A DNA stretch of 13,046 bases, from positions 1-13,046 of the forward strand of contig QMYD01000015.1 in assembly GCA_003662485.1 (NCBI GenBank). The letters run 5' to 3'. This stretch comes from Candidatus Hecatellales archaeon (lineage in GTDB: Archaea; Thermoproteota; Bathyarchaeia; Hecatellales; Hecatellaceae). Made by a program: the position numbers and the translations under genes. The notes below the pieces were generated by a model. It saw nothing but the letters and a program-made list of their open reading frames with translations. It was not told the origin of the DNA and did no database searches. Of this stretch, positions 1 through 5,823 are shown piece by piece (position 1 is the first letter of the stretch; every line of letters starts with the position of its first letter).

Positions 1-600
1 ATGGCTGGGGGTAGGGGTGAACGCCTTAAAATGCTTGGGGAAAAGCCTCTTCTAAAGCTTCACGGCAAACCCATGATCCAATACGTCATCGAAGCTTTAA
101 TGAAGACGAGAAACATAGGCAGGATAATTGTTGTGACCAGCAGGTATACGCGTAAGACAGCAGACGTAGTGAAACATTTCCAAGTTGAGGTGTTTGAGGC
201 GCCAGGCTGCGGCTATGTTGCTGACGTTCAGTACACTGTTAGGAGGCTGGGGTTAAAAGGCCCTATAATGGTGGTTTCAGCAGATCTCCCCCTTCTCAGT
301 CCAACCCTACTTGGCAGGATTATCGACTGCTTCAAACGCTGCGGCAAACCAGCCTTATCCGTAATGGTTCCACATGAACTCTGCGAGAGGCTAGGGTTAA
401 CCCCCGACCTAATCCTCCAAGTGGAGGGAAGGCTTCTGGTTCCCGCCGGAATAAACATTCTTCAAGGCGAAATGATAGACGAGGAGGAAATCGAAGAGGA
501 AAAGATGGTTTTAAACGTGGAGGAGGCTGCCGTAAACGTTAACACTATAGGCGACTTGAAAGTGGCTGAAAGGCTTTTATCCCTAAGGCAGTCTTCTTAG
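1..600 (+). CDS. cobY: GTP:adenosylcobinamide-phosphate guanylyltransferase (CobY), 5' end possibly cut
   Basis: Transfers GMP from GTP to adenosylcobinamide-phosphate, giving AdoCbi-GDP, the activated corrin that CobS joins to the lower ligand; it is the archaeal replacement for bacterial CobU. The nucleotidyltransferase signature MAGGRG (residues 1-6) with a downstream EKP (14-16) forms the nucleotide-binding loop. SADLPLL (93-99) is the metal-binding DxxL-type segment, VPAGINI (147-153) and NVNTIGDLKVAERLL (179-193) match the C-terminal half of the archaeal CobY family. At 199 residues the length is close to normal, but family members usually carry a few residues of beta strand 1 before MAGG, so the true start is probably just outside the window. 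Its TAG stop overlaps the TAA stop of the converging cblS-like gene by two bases. Recognition of the family is firm; only the start is doubtful. Confidence 0.88.
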   Translation: MAGGRGERLKMLGEKPLLKLHGKPMIQYVIEALMKTRNIGRIIVVTSRYTRKTADVVKHFQVEVFEAPGCGYVADVQYTVRRLGLKGPIMVVSADLPLLSPTLLGRIIDCFKRCGKPALSVMVPHELCERLGLTPDLILQVEGRLLVPAGINILQGEMIDEEEIEEEKMVLNVEEAAVNVNTIGDLKVAERLLSLRQSS

Positions 601-1358
601 GCGAACACTCCAACCCTTGCCAAAGGCTTATTTACAGCTCTTTCAAGGGCTTCTATGCTATTCCCATCTACTGCTGCAAGGATAACGGTTGAGGGGCCTG
701 CAGGCTTCTTAACGTCGACTGCCAGCCTCGGGAAGAGTTTAAACCTGAGGCCTGAACCCTTAGCTAAAACCTTAGCCTCGTGGAGGATGCCCTTAGAGCC
801 GACGGGTATAACCTCGTGGACGAAGTCCATTTTCAACAGCCTATTCAAGTCTTTGAGGTTTGCAGTCTGGTTTTTAGCTTCAGCTTTTAGGACTTCGTGT
901 CCAATGCAGGGTCTGCCCACTGCCACCAACAAGTCTCCACTCTTCACCTTACCGATTTTTAGTTTTCTCGCAAATCCTAAAATAGTGATGCCGGCTCCTG
1001 TCTGCCTTACAGGGAAATTCTTCTCGGTGCTAAGTATGAACCTAACTTTGCCTGTTAGGCCGGCGGCTCTGAATTCTTCTTGAACGCCTGCCAGAACCTC
1101 CTTTAAGGTGGAGCCTGGATTTATTGGGAGGGTAAGCGAGTAGGCTAGGGGCTTAGCGTTAACCGAAAGCGTTTCCATGAGTGCTACTCGCGCTAGGAAC
1201 TTGCCTAAAACCCTCCCCTCAACCTTGATGGCATCCAAAGGGTGGAACCCCATTCCTCCACAGGAGTCACAGCTCACAGTCAAATAGGTTCCAGCAAGCT
1301 TAAGGATAATGAGGTCCCTTGGGGTTTCTATGAACTCCACCCCAATGGTTTTAGGCAT
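597..1358 (-). CDS. cblS: PurM/AIR-synthase-like kinase, probable alpha-ribazole kinase (CblS-like)
   Basis: A 253-residue protein of the PurM/SelD/ThiL ATP-binding superfamily. Visible signatures are CDSCGGMG (30-37), an RVALMETL helix (57-64) that follows the first strands as in CblS proteins, TGAGITILG (120-128), and VGRPCIGHEVL (147-157). In Listeria and Geobacillus CblS phosphorylates alpha-ribazole to alpha-ribazole-5'-phosphate, the nucleotide CobS attaches to AdoCbi-GDP. The start ATG lies only three bases after the stop of the upstream ECF S-component gene, so the two are almost certainly co-translated, exactly the cblT-cblS pairing known in Firmicutes. Convergent with cobY, a gene of the same pathway. 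Family membership is seen from sequence; the substrate is inferred from the pairing and from cobY. An alternative would be another ThiL/SelD-like kinase such as a methanogenesis-marker-2 relative. Confidence 0.7.
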   Translation of the reverse strand: MPKTIGVEFIETPRDLIILKLAGTYLTVSCDSCGGMGFHPLDAIKVEGRVLGKFLARVALMETLSVNAKPLAYSLTLPINPGSTLKEVLAGVQEEFRAAGLTGKVRFILSTEKNFPVRQTGAGITILGFARKLKIGKVKSGDLLVAVGRPCIGHEVLKAEAKNQTANLKDLNRLLKMDFVHEVIPVGSKGILHEAKVLAKGSGLRFKLFPRLAVDVKKPAGPSTVILAAVDGNSIEALERAVNKPLARVGVFA

Positions 1359-1361
1359 CCC

Positions 1362-1865
1362 CTAGCCCTCAACTAGGATTTTCCTCCTCCTTATCGCTAT
1401 AAATATGAGTATGGCTAGGATGCCGTTGAAGGTTGAGGCCACTGCTAGAAATGGCACCAGTAGTAACGCACCCAACCAACCCATCACAGGCACAGCCAAA
1501 GGGAACAAAGCCGTATTGGTGACGATGCCAGCGGCAGTTGCAGGAGCAAAACCCCAACTCCTAGAGATGATTTTATGTACTATTCCGATGATGGCTCCCA
1601 CAGCTGCCATGCCCAGGGTTATCGGGAAATGCCAGAAGCCAAGTGGGAACCCATGAACGATTGCCGTGGCCAGATGTCCTACGCCGCATATTATAGCTCC
1701 ATCTAAGGCTCCAAAGTAGAGGGCTGCAAGATAGCCGGGGAAGGAGTCAAAGGCTATGGTTCCAACAGGGCTTGGGAAAGGGAAAAAGGAGCCTATCACG
1801 CTAAGTGCTGAGAAAACACCCCACCGCGCCACACGCAGAGTCCTAGACCTCCAGCAACTCTCCAA
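1362..1865 (-). CDS. cblT: ECF transporter S component, probable alpha-ribazole transporter (CblT-like)
   Basis: A hydrophobic 167-residue membrane protein with about five or six membrane segments (roughly residues 12-30, 42-60, 80-98, 108-128, 130-158). The stretch PVGTIAFDSFPGYLAAL (33-49) followed by GHLATAIVHGFPLG (63-76) is typical of the ECF S-component family that includes CblT. It would deliver substrate with the shared ECF EcfA/EcfT energising module, which is not in this window. The frame is open up to 1952, but I prefer the TTG at 1865: a GGGGAGGG ribosome-binding site sits six bases before it, and a box A at 1901-1910 lies about 40 bases upstream, inside the longer frame. Translation is coupled to the cblS-like gene three bases downstream. 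Together with cobY and cblS this points to uptake of alpha-ribazole; a different vitamin-like substrate cannot be excluded. Confidence 0.68.
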   Translation of the reverse strand: MESCWRSRTLRVARWGVFSALSVIGSFFPFPSPVGTIAFDSFPGYLAALYFGALDGAIICGVGHLATAIVHGFPLGFWHFPITLGMAAVGAIIGIVHKIISRSWGFAPATAAGIVTNTALFPLAVPVMGWLGALLLVPFLAVASTFNGILAILIFIAIRRRKILVEG

Positions 1866-1900
1866 TTGAGACCCTCCCCACACTCTGAAAGCCTCCAGAG

Positions 1901-1910
1901 AATATTTAAT
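1901..1910 (-). promoter_or_regulatory. Box A (TATA) promoter element for the cblT-cblS operon
   Basis: On the minus strand this reads ATTAAATATT, a good archaeal TATA box. A start of transcription about 25 bases on would fall near 1880, directly before the GGGGAGGG ribosome-binding site (1872-1879) and the TTG start at 1865. The leader would be about 15 bases, too short for a cobalamin riboswitch. Confidence 0.45.
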
Positions 1911-2080
1911 AGTTGCATAGATTATCGAAGACGAGTAGGTCTGAAATCGCACGGCGCAATACTTGTGCGGAAAATGTTCGTGAACTTATCCAATAATCTT
2001 TCTTCTCTCTTCTGCTTACTAAGTAGATCTGAGAATAATCCCCTAGTCTTCGTCAACCCATCAAATATGCATTTTAAGAC

Positions 2081-2088
2081 CTAAAAAG
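2081..2088 (-). terminator. Short T-run terminator after tRNA-Arg
   Basis: Immediately after the encoded CCA the minus strand reads CACTTTTTAG. A run of five T residues right behind a tRNA gene is a typical archaeal intrinsic termination signal. No hairpin is needed or seen. Confidence 0.4.
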
Positions 2089-2166
2089 TGGCGGGCCCGG
2101 TGGGATTCGAACCCACGACCTACAGCTTAGGAGGCTGCTGCGCTATCCTGGCTGCGCTACGGGCCC
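2089..2166 (-). tRNA. tRNA-Arg (anticodon CCT), CCA encoded
   Basis: Folds as a complete cloverleaf on the minus strand: acceptor stem GGGCCCG/CGGGCCC, D arm closed by GCGC/GCGC with a 10-base loop, anticodon stem GCAGC/GCTGT with loop CTCCTAA, a five-base variable region AGGTC, and T arm GTGGG-TTCGAAT-CCCAC. The anticodon is CCT, reading AGG, which is by far the commonest arginine codon in the surrounding genes. The discriminator is G (2092) and the 3' CCA is encoded (2089-2091). The body without CCA is 75 bases and no intron is present. Confidence 0.96.
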
Positions 2167-2184
2167 TTTTTTAGGGGCTGGTTT

Positions 2185-2200
2185 CCCTAAATTTTTAGGG
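2185..2200 (-). promoter_or_regulatory. Box A of the tRNA-Arg gene within a perfect inverted repeat
   Basis: The sequence CCCTAAA-TT-TTTAGGG is a perfect 7+7 inverted repeat with a two-base centre, placed about 19-34 bases before the tRNA 5' end. Its A/T core (TAAAAATTTA on the minus strand) is at the distance expected for the TATA box of an archaeal tRNA gene. Confidence 0.5.
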
Positions 2201-2304
2201 TTTGGGTTGGGTTTTAGCTTTGCGGTTTTAGGCTTCCGGGTAAGGCATGGTGTAGGATGCTGGGTTCCCTTTGCTTTTGAGTTAAGGCTTTACGGGCAAG
2301 GCGG

Positions 2305-3156
2305 TTACCTAAATCTTATCTTTCCTGTTTCGGTGATGGTTACCCTGTAGAGGGTGGTCCACTGGAAGAGGGACCAGGCTGGAGTCCAGGGCCAGAAGGG
2401 TAGGGATATGATGCCATCTAGGGGAACTATTGTTCGATACCCCCTCTGAGCGCAGCCCACCACGGCGCAGTAAACGCAAATGTTGGATACTGTTCCCGTA
2501 ACGATGCAGGTGTCTACTCCCAGGCTTTTCAGGGTATCCTCCATTTCGTTAGGCTTGTATGAAGCGTAAAAGCAGTCGTAGGAGACGGTTTTGCCACCCT
2601 TATGTATGATGGGGTCGTCGGGGTCAGGTGTTAGCTCTGGGATCTCCAGCTGCCCCCAGGTGGGCTTATCCACCCCTCCAACCCTCTCAACCACGCAGTG
2701 GGGACCCCAAATCTTAAATTCAGGATCATTTGGGTAGTGGTAGTCTTGGGTGTAAACCACCTTCATGCCCTTAGGCTTTCCAGCATCCTTTAGGGCTTTG
2801 ATTTTCAAGGCTATGGCGGTTATAGCTTCCTCCCCAGCCTTCTCCTTGGGGCCAAGCTTGCCTCCAACCTTACAAAAGTCGTTCTGCATGTCCACTATGA
2901 TGAGGGCGGTTTTAGCTGGATCCACGGAAACCTCTTCAACCTTCACGGCTGGAGGCATCTTAGCCTTTAAATCTTTAAGCTGATCCTCCAACTCCTTAAC
3001 CTTCGACTGAGCTGTGGAAAGCTTCTCCTTCAGGTTTTCAGCCTCAACCCTTCCAGCATTGTATCCTCCAAGACCAGCACCCACACCAGCCACCACGCCA
3101 GCCACAATCGCAGTAACAGCATACTTAAGAATATTCCTCCTACTAGGAGTTTCCAC
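2305..3156 (-). CDS. Exported isochorismatase/nicotinamidase-like cysteine hydrolase with Tat-type signal
   Basis: Cysteine hydrolase of the isochorismatase superfamily. With the preferred GTG start at 3156 (283 residues) the catalytic triad is Asp89 (VDMQNDF), Lys186 (HKGGK) and Cys227 (SNICV). A metal site like that of nicotinamidases is suggested by Asp138 and His140 (TQDYHYPND) and His153 (GPHC). The hydrolase domain spans about 82-283. Ahead of it are a twin-arginine motif SRRNILK (5-11), a glycine/alanine-rich hydrophobic segment (about 13-35) and a charged coiled coil (about 39-67), so the enzyme is probably exported by Tat and held at the outer membrane face. The frame could also start at a GTG at 3171, but GGAGGGG at 3162-3168 sits six bases before the GTG at 3156. 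Nicotinamide is the likeliest substrate class; this is inference. The start codon overlaps the end of an integrase remnant. Confidence 0.82.
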   Translation of the reverse strand: METPSRRNILKYAVTAIVAGVVAGVGAGLGGYNAGRVEAENLKEKLSTAQSKVKELEDQLKDLKAKMPPAVKVEEVSVDPAKTALIIVDMQNDFCKVGGKLGPKEKAGEEAITAIALKIKALKDAGKPKGMKVVYTQDYHYPNDPEFKIWGPHCVVERVGGVDKPTWGQLEIPELTPDPDDPIIHKGGKTVSYDCFYASYKPNEMEDTLKSLGVDTCIVTGTVSNICVYCAVVGCAQRGYRTIVPLDGIISLPFWPWTPAWSLFQWTTLYRVTITETGKIRFR

Positions 3157-3480
3157 TAAAAACCCCTCCACCCAAAAGTTTTGAGGATAAAGCTATTAAA
3201 GCTAGCGTTTAAGTTTTTTAGCGGCGGAAGTTTCCCTGGTTCAGCCATCACAACATCGTATTTCTCGCTACTCCAAGAAACCAGATGCGTATAGATTTCG
3301 GTTCTTAATGCATTTACGACCTAAAGCCTTCCTAACCCTCAGAATATCCTTAATCTTAGCATACAGCTTGGTTGTGAAGAAATGCCTGAAGCTATGCAGG
3401 TGCACTTTACTATCTCAGGCTTTATTTCCGCAGTTTTATGCTTTATTGCATTTAGCTTTTTCCTAACCCTTTCAGTTTAA
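3156..3480 (-). pseudogene. Decayed 3' end of a tyrosine recombinase (integrase) gene
   Basis: No intact gene occupies the 3172-3535 stretch, but the minus strand holds the catalytic end of a tyrosine recombinase in broken frames. Frame one at 3405-3301 reads VHLHSFRHFFTTKLYAK and continues to LGRKCIKN, containing the HxxRH motif (His at 3396, Arg at 3387, His at 3384). The next frame, from 3299, reads EIYTHLVSW with the catalytic Tyr at 3293-3291 and runs to a TAG at 3158-3156. Distance from the first His to the Tyr is 36 residues if two lost bases are restored, the same as in XerD. Upstream, 3475-3406, a third segment in the second frame (TERVRKKLNAIKHK and onward) resembles the preceding region of archaeal integrases, then meets a stop. 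The N-terminal half is absent. At least two frameshifts make it non-functional. Confidence 0.75.
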
Positions 3481-3535
3481 CCGGAAACGTTTTCAGCTAC
3501 AGGCCCCTTTAAGCTAAGTTGTGGAGGCTTTCCTA

Positions 3536-5188
3536 ATGCGTAGTGAGGTTTTGAAGGCTGGCTTGGAGAGGGCTGGCCATAGGTCCCTGCTCCGGGCGCT
3601 TGGGATAGGCGGAGACCAGCTAGGTAAGCCTATGATAGCTGTGGTGAACAGCTACTCGGAGATTGTTCCAGGCCACATCCACCTTAGGAGGCTGGCTGAA
3701 GCCGTGAAGCTTGGAGTTCAAGCCGCTGGAGGCGTGGCCTTCGAGGTTAACACCATAGCCATCTGCGACGGCCTAGCCATGGGCCACGTGGGCATGCATT
3801 ATTCACTCCCCTCCAGGGATCTCATAGCCGACTCCGTGGAGCTGGTGGTTGAAGCCCACCAGTTCGACGGGATGGTTCTCCTCTCAAACTGCGATAAGAT
3901 TACGCCTGGAATGCTTATGGCAGCGGCGAGGCTGAACATTCCAGCTATCCTCGTAACCGGCGGCCCCATGCTTTCAGGCTGCTACAAGGGCGGGAAGATA
4001 GGGTTGGCGAACGTTATGGAGGCTATAGGCGAGGTTAGGGTTGGAAGGCTCTCCGAGGAGGAGTTAAAAGCCATGGAGGAGGTAGCCTGCCCTGGAGCGG
4101 GCTCCTGTAACGGAATGTTTACAGCCAACACCATGGCCTGCCTGGCTGAGGCTTTGGGTATGACGCTTCCGGGATGCGCCACCGCCCCAGCGGTTTCGGC
4201 TAGAAGGGTGGAGTTAGCCAGGCTTAGCGGGATGCGTGTAGTAGGCTTGGTGAGGGAGGGAATTAAACCCTCCTCCATCCTCACGCCTGAAGCCTTCGAA
4301 AACGCCATCATGGTTGACCTCGCCCTTGGAGGCTCCACGAACACACTTCTCCATCTTCCAGCCATTGCAAGGGAGGCTGGTGTAAGGCTGAGCCTAACCC
4401 TCTTTGATAGGCTTGCGAGGAAGACCCCTCAGCTCTGCACCCTAGTTCCCGGAGGCCCCCACACCATGGAGGACTTGGACGAGGCTGGTGGGGTTCAAGC
4501 CCTTATGAAGGAGCTTTCACCCCTCCTCCACCTGGAAGCCCAAACCGTAACCGGGAAAACGATAGGGGAAAACCTTAGGAAGGCTAGGGTGCTGAGGAGG
4601 GACGTTATAAGGCCCCTATCAAGCCCTGTGAGGAAAAGCGGGGGCATAGCTGTTTTAAGGGGGAACCTCGCCCCCAAGGGAGCTGTCGTAAAAACAGCTG
4701 GGCTTCCAGCAAACCTCAAACGCTTCGAGGGGAGGGCCAGGGTTTTCAACGGTGAGGAGGAGGCGGTTAAGGCGATAGCCAGCGGCCGGATAAGCAAAGG
4801 CGATGTGGTGGTTATCAGGTATGAGGGGCCTAAGGGAGGCCCTGGTATGAGGGAAATGCTCACTGCTACAAGCCTCGTCGTGGGGATGGGGCTTGGAGCC
4901 TCCGTAGCCCTAATAACCGATGGACGCTTCTCCGGAGCCACCCGAGGAATATGCGTAGGCCACATTTCCCCTGAGGCGGCTGAGGGAGGACCCATAGCCC
5001 TCCTCCAAGACGGAGACCCCATCCTGATAGACTTGGAAAGGAGGAGGATTGAGGTGAAGCTTTCAAGGGAGGAGATGGCTAGAAGGCTTAAAACCTTCAA
5101 GCCTCCAAGGTTAAAGGCTGGGAGGAGCTACTTAGCCCGCTACGCCCGCATGGTTTCCCAAGCCAGTCAAGGAGCCATCCTCCAATAG
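3536..5188 (+). CDS. ilvD: Dihydroxy-acid dehydratase (IlvD)
   Basis: Dehydrates 2,3-dihydroxy-isovalerate and 2,3-dihydroxy-3-methylvalerate to the 2-keto acids in valine, leucine and isoleucine synthesis; cytoplasmic Fe-S enzyme. With the ATG at 3536 (550 residues, normal for the family) the protein opens MRSEVLKAGLERAGHRSLLR as in other DHADs. Signatures are SNCDKITPGMLMAA (Cys119) and ACPGAGSCNGMFTANTM (Cys185, Cys191). The first cluster-ligand region reads SYSEIVPGHIHL without cysteine, like the E. coli oxygen-sensitive [4Fe-4S] type and unlike the TPCN form of [2Fe-2S] enzymes; an ICDG cysteine (Cys77) lies nearby. The frame extends to a GTG at 3521, but GGAGG at 3523-3527 is a ribosome-binding site eight bases before the ATG. 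No other ilv or leu gene is adjacent, so it is transcribed alone or with queT. Confidence 0.97.
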   Translation: MRSEVLKAGLERAGHRSLLRALGIGGDQLGKPMIAVVNSYSEIVPGHIHLRRLAEAVKLGVQAAGGVAFEVNTIAICDGLAMGHVGMHYSLPSRDLIADSVELVVEAHQFDGMVLLSNCDKITPGMLMAAARLNIPAILVTGGPMLSGCYKGGKIGLANVMEAIGEVRVGRLSEEELKAMEEVACPGAGSCNGMFTANTMACLAEALGMTLPGCATAPAVSARRVELARLSGMRVVGLVREGIKPSSILTPEAFENAIMVDLALGGSTNTLLHLPAIAREAGVRLSLTLFDRLARKTPQLCTLVPGGPHTMEDLDEAGGVQALMKELSPLLHLEAQTVTGKTIGENLRKARVLRRDVIRPLSSPVRKSGGIAVLRGNLAPKGAVVKTAGLPANLKRFEGRARVFNGEEEAVKAIASGRISKGDVVVIRYEGPKGGPGMREMLTATSLVVGMGLGASVALITDGRFSGATRGICVGHISPEAAEGGPIALLQDGDPILIDLERRRIEVKLSREEMARRLKTFKPPRLKAGRSYLARYARMVSQASQGAILQ

Positions 5189-5242
5189 CCATCACCTATT
5201 TAAGGGGAGCCATTCTTCTCTTCTTTAAAGGTTAAGGGTTTT

Positions 5243-5270
5243 GAGCGGGTGGTTGGGCCCTCCTCCGCTC
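5243..5270 (+). other. Inverted repeat in the queT leader
   Basis: GAGCGG (5243-5248) is exactly complementary to CCGCTC (5265-5270), enclosing a 16-base loop that contains a GGGCCC palindrome. It lies 35 bases before the TTG start of queT. Possible box A elements are CTATTTAAGG (5196-5205) and CTTTAAAG (5223-5230); only from the first would the whole hairpin be transcribed. I do not recognise it as a known preQ1 riboswitch class. Confidence 0.3.
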
Positions 5271-5304
5271 CGCTATGACATAAACCCCAAAAGGAGGGCG
5301 TGGG

Positions 5305-5787
5305 TTGAAGTCTTGGAATAGTAGGAGCTTAGCCCTAACAGGCGTTTTCGCAGCCCTATACGCTGTGGGAGTGGTGGCCCTAGCCCCCATAAGCTTCCAA
5401 ATCTTCCAGGTTAGGATTGCAGACGCCTTACTCCCCGTAACCATGCTCTTCGGCTGGCCTGCAGTCTTAGGCGTAACGTTAGGATGCGCTGCAGCCAACG
5501 TTTATGGGGGCCTAGGCATCATAGACATTGTTTTCGGCTCCCTAGCCAACCTGGCAGCCTGCACGCTTGGAGGATGGGTTGGAAAGCGTAGTCTGGCAGC
5601 TGGCTCAGCCCTCATAACCGTTGTGGTAACCTTGGTGGTGGGCTCCTATCTAGCCCTGCTTTTCGGCTTCCCCCTCTACGTGGGCTGGGCTGGCATAGGC
5701 TTAGGCTCCCTTATCTCCATAAACCTTGTGGGGCTTCCCTTAACCTACGCTCTTGCGAGGAGGCTTGGGATGAGGTTTAAGTTTTAG
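5305..5787 (+). CDS. queT: QueT-family ECF transporter S component (queuosine/archaeosine precursor uptake)
   Basis: A 160-residue membrane protein with about five membrane segments (roughly 9-28, 42-66, 70-92, 98-122, 128-150). FQIFQVRIADALLPVTMLFG (31-50) and AANVYGGLGIIDIVFGSLANL (63-83, with Asp74) are characteristic of QueT, the S component that takes up the 7-deazaguanine precursor preQ0 or preQ1. In archaea preQ0 is the precursor of archaeosine at tRNA position 15, so this gene would allow salvage. It needs the ECF energising module, which is not nearby. The start is TTG at 5305, supported by AAGGAGGG (5291-5298) six bases before it; no ATG or GTG lies in frame at a suitable place. argS follows 36 bases downstream. 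The family is firm, the precise substrate is inferred. Confidence 0.87.
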   Translation: MKSWNSRSLALTGVFAALYAVGVVALAPISFQIFQVRIADALLPVTMLFGWPAVLGVTLGCAAANVYGGLGIIDIVFGSLANLAACTLGGWVGKRSLAAGSALITVVVTLVVGSYLALLFGFPLYVGWAGIGLGSLISINLVGLPLTYALARRLGMRFKF

Positions 5788-5794
5788 AAGGAGG

Positions 5795-5805
5795 CTTACA
5801 AATAC
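5795..5805 (+). promoter_or_regulatory. Possible box A for argS
   Basis: CTTACAAATAC between queT and argS is a moderate TATA-like element. Transcription about 25 bases on would begin near 5828, giving a leaderless or nearly leaderless argS message, which fits the lack of a ribosome-binding site before its candidate starts. Confidence 0.3.
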
Positions 5806-5823
5806 TGGCATAAGGCTTCCGGG

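Noticed and set aside
1866..1952. Longer form of the cblT-like gene starting at 1952.
   Set aside because: The extra 29 residues are not typical of the family, cover the box A at 1901-1910, and a good ribosome-binding site supports the TTG at 1865.
1865..2088. Cobalamin riboswitch upstream of the cblT-cblS operon.
   Set aside because: The predicted leader is about 15 bases and the upstream sequence shows no B12-box-like element.
2089..3480. tRNA-Arg as attachment site of the integrase remnant.
   Set aside because: The remnant lies on the 5' side of the tRNA, whereas integration into a tRNA 3' end would leave the element on the other side, and I see no second copy of the tRNA 3' segment in the window.
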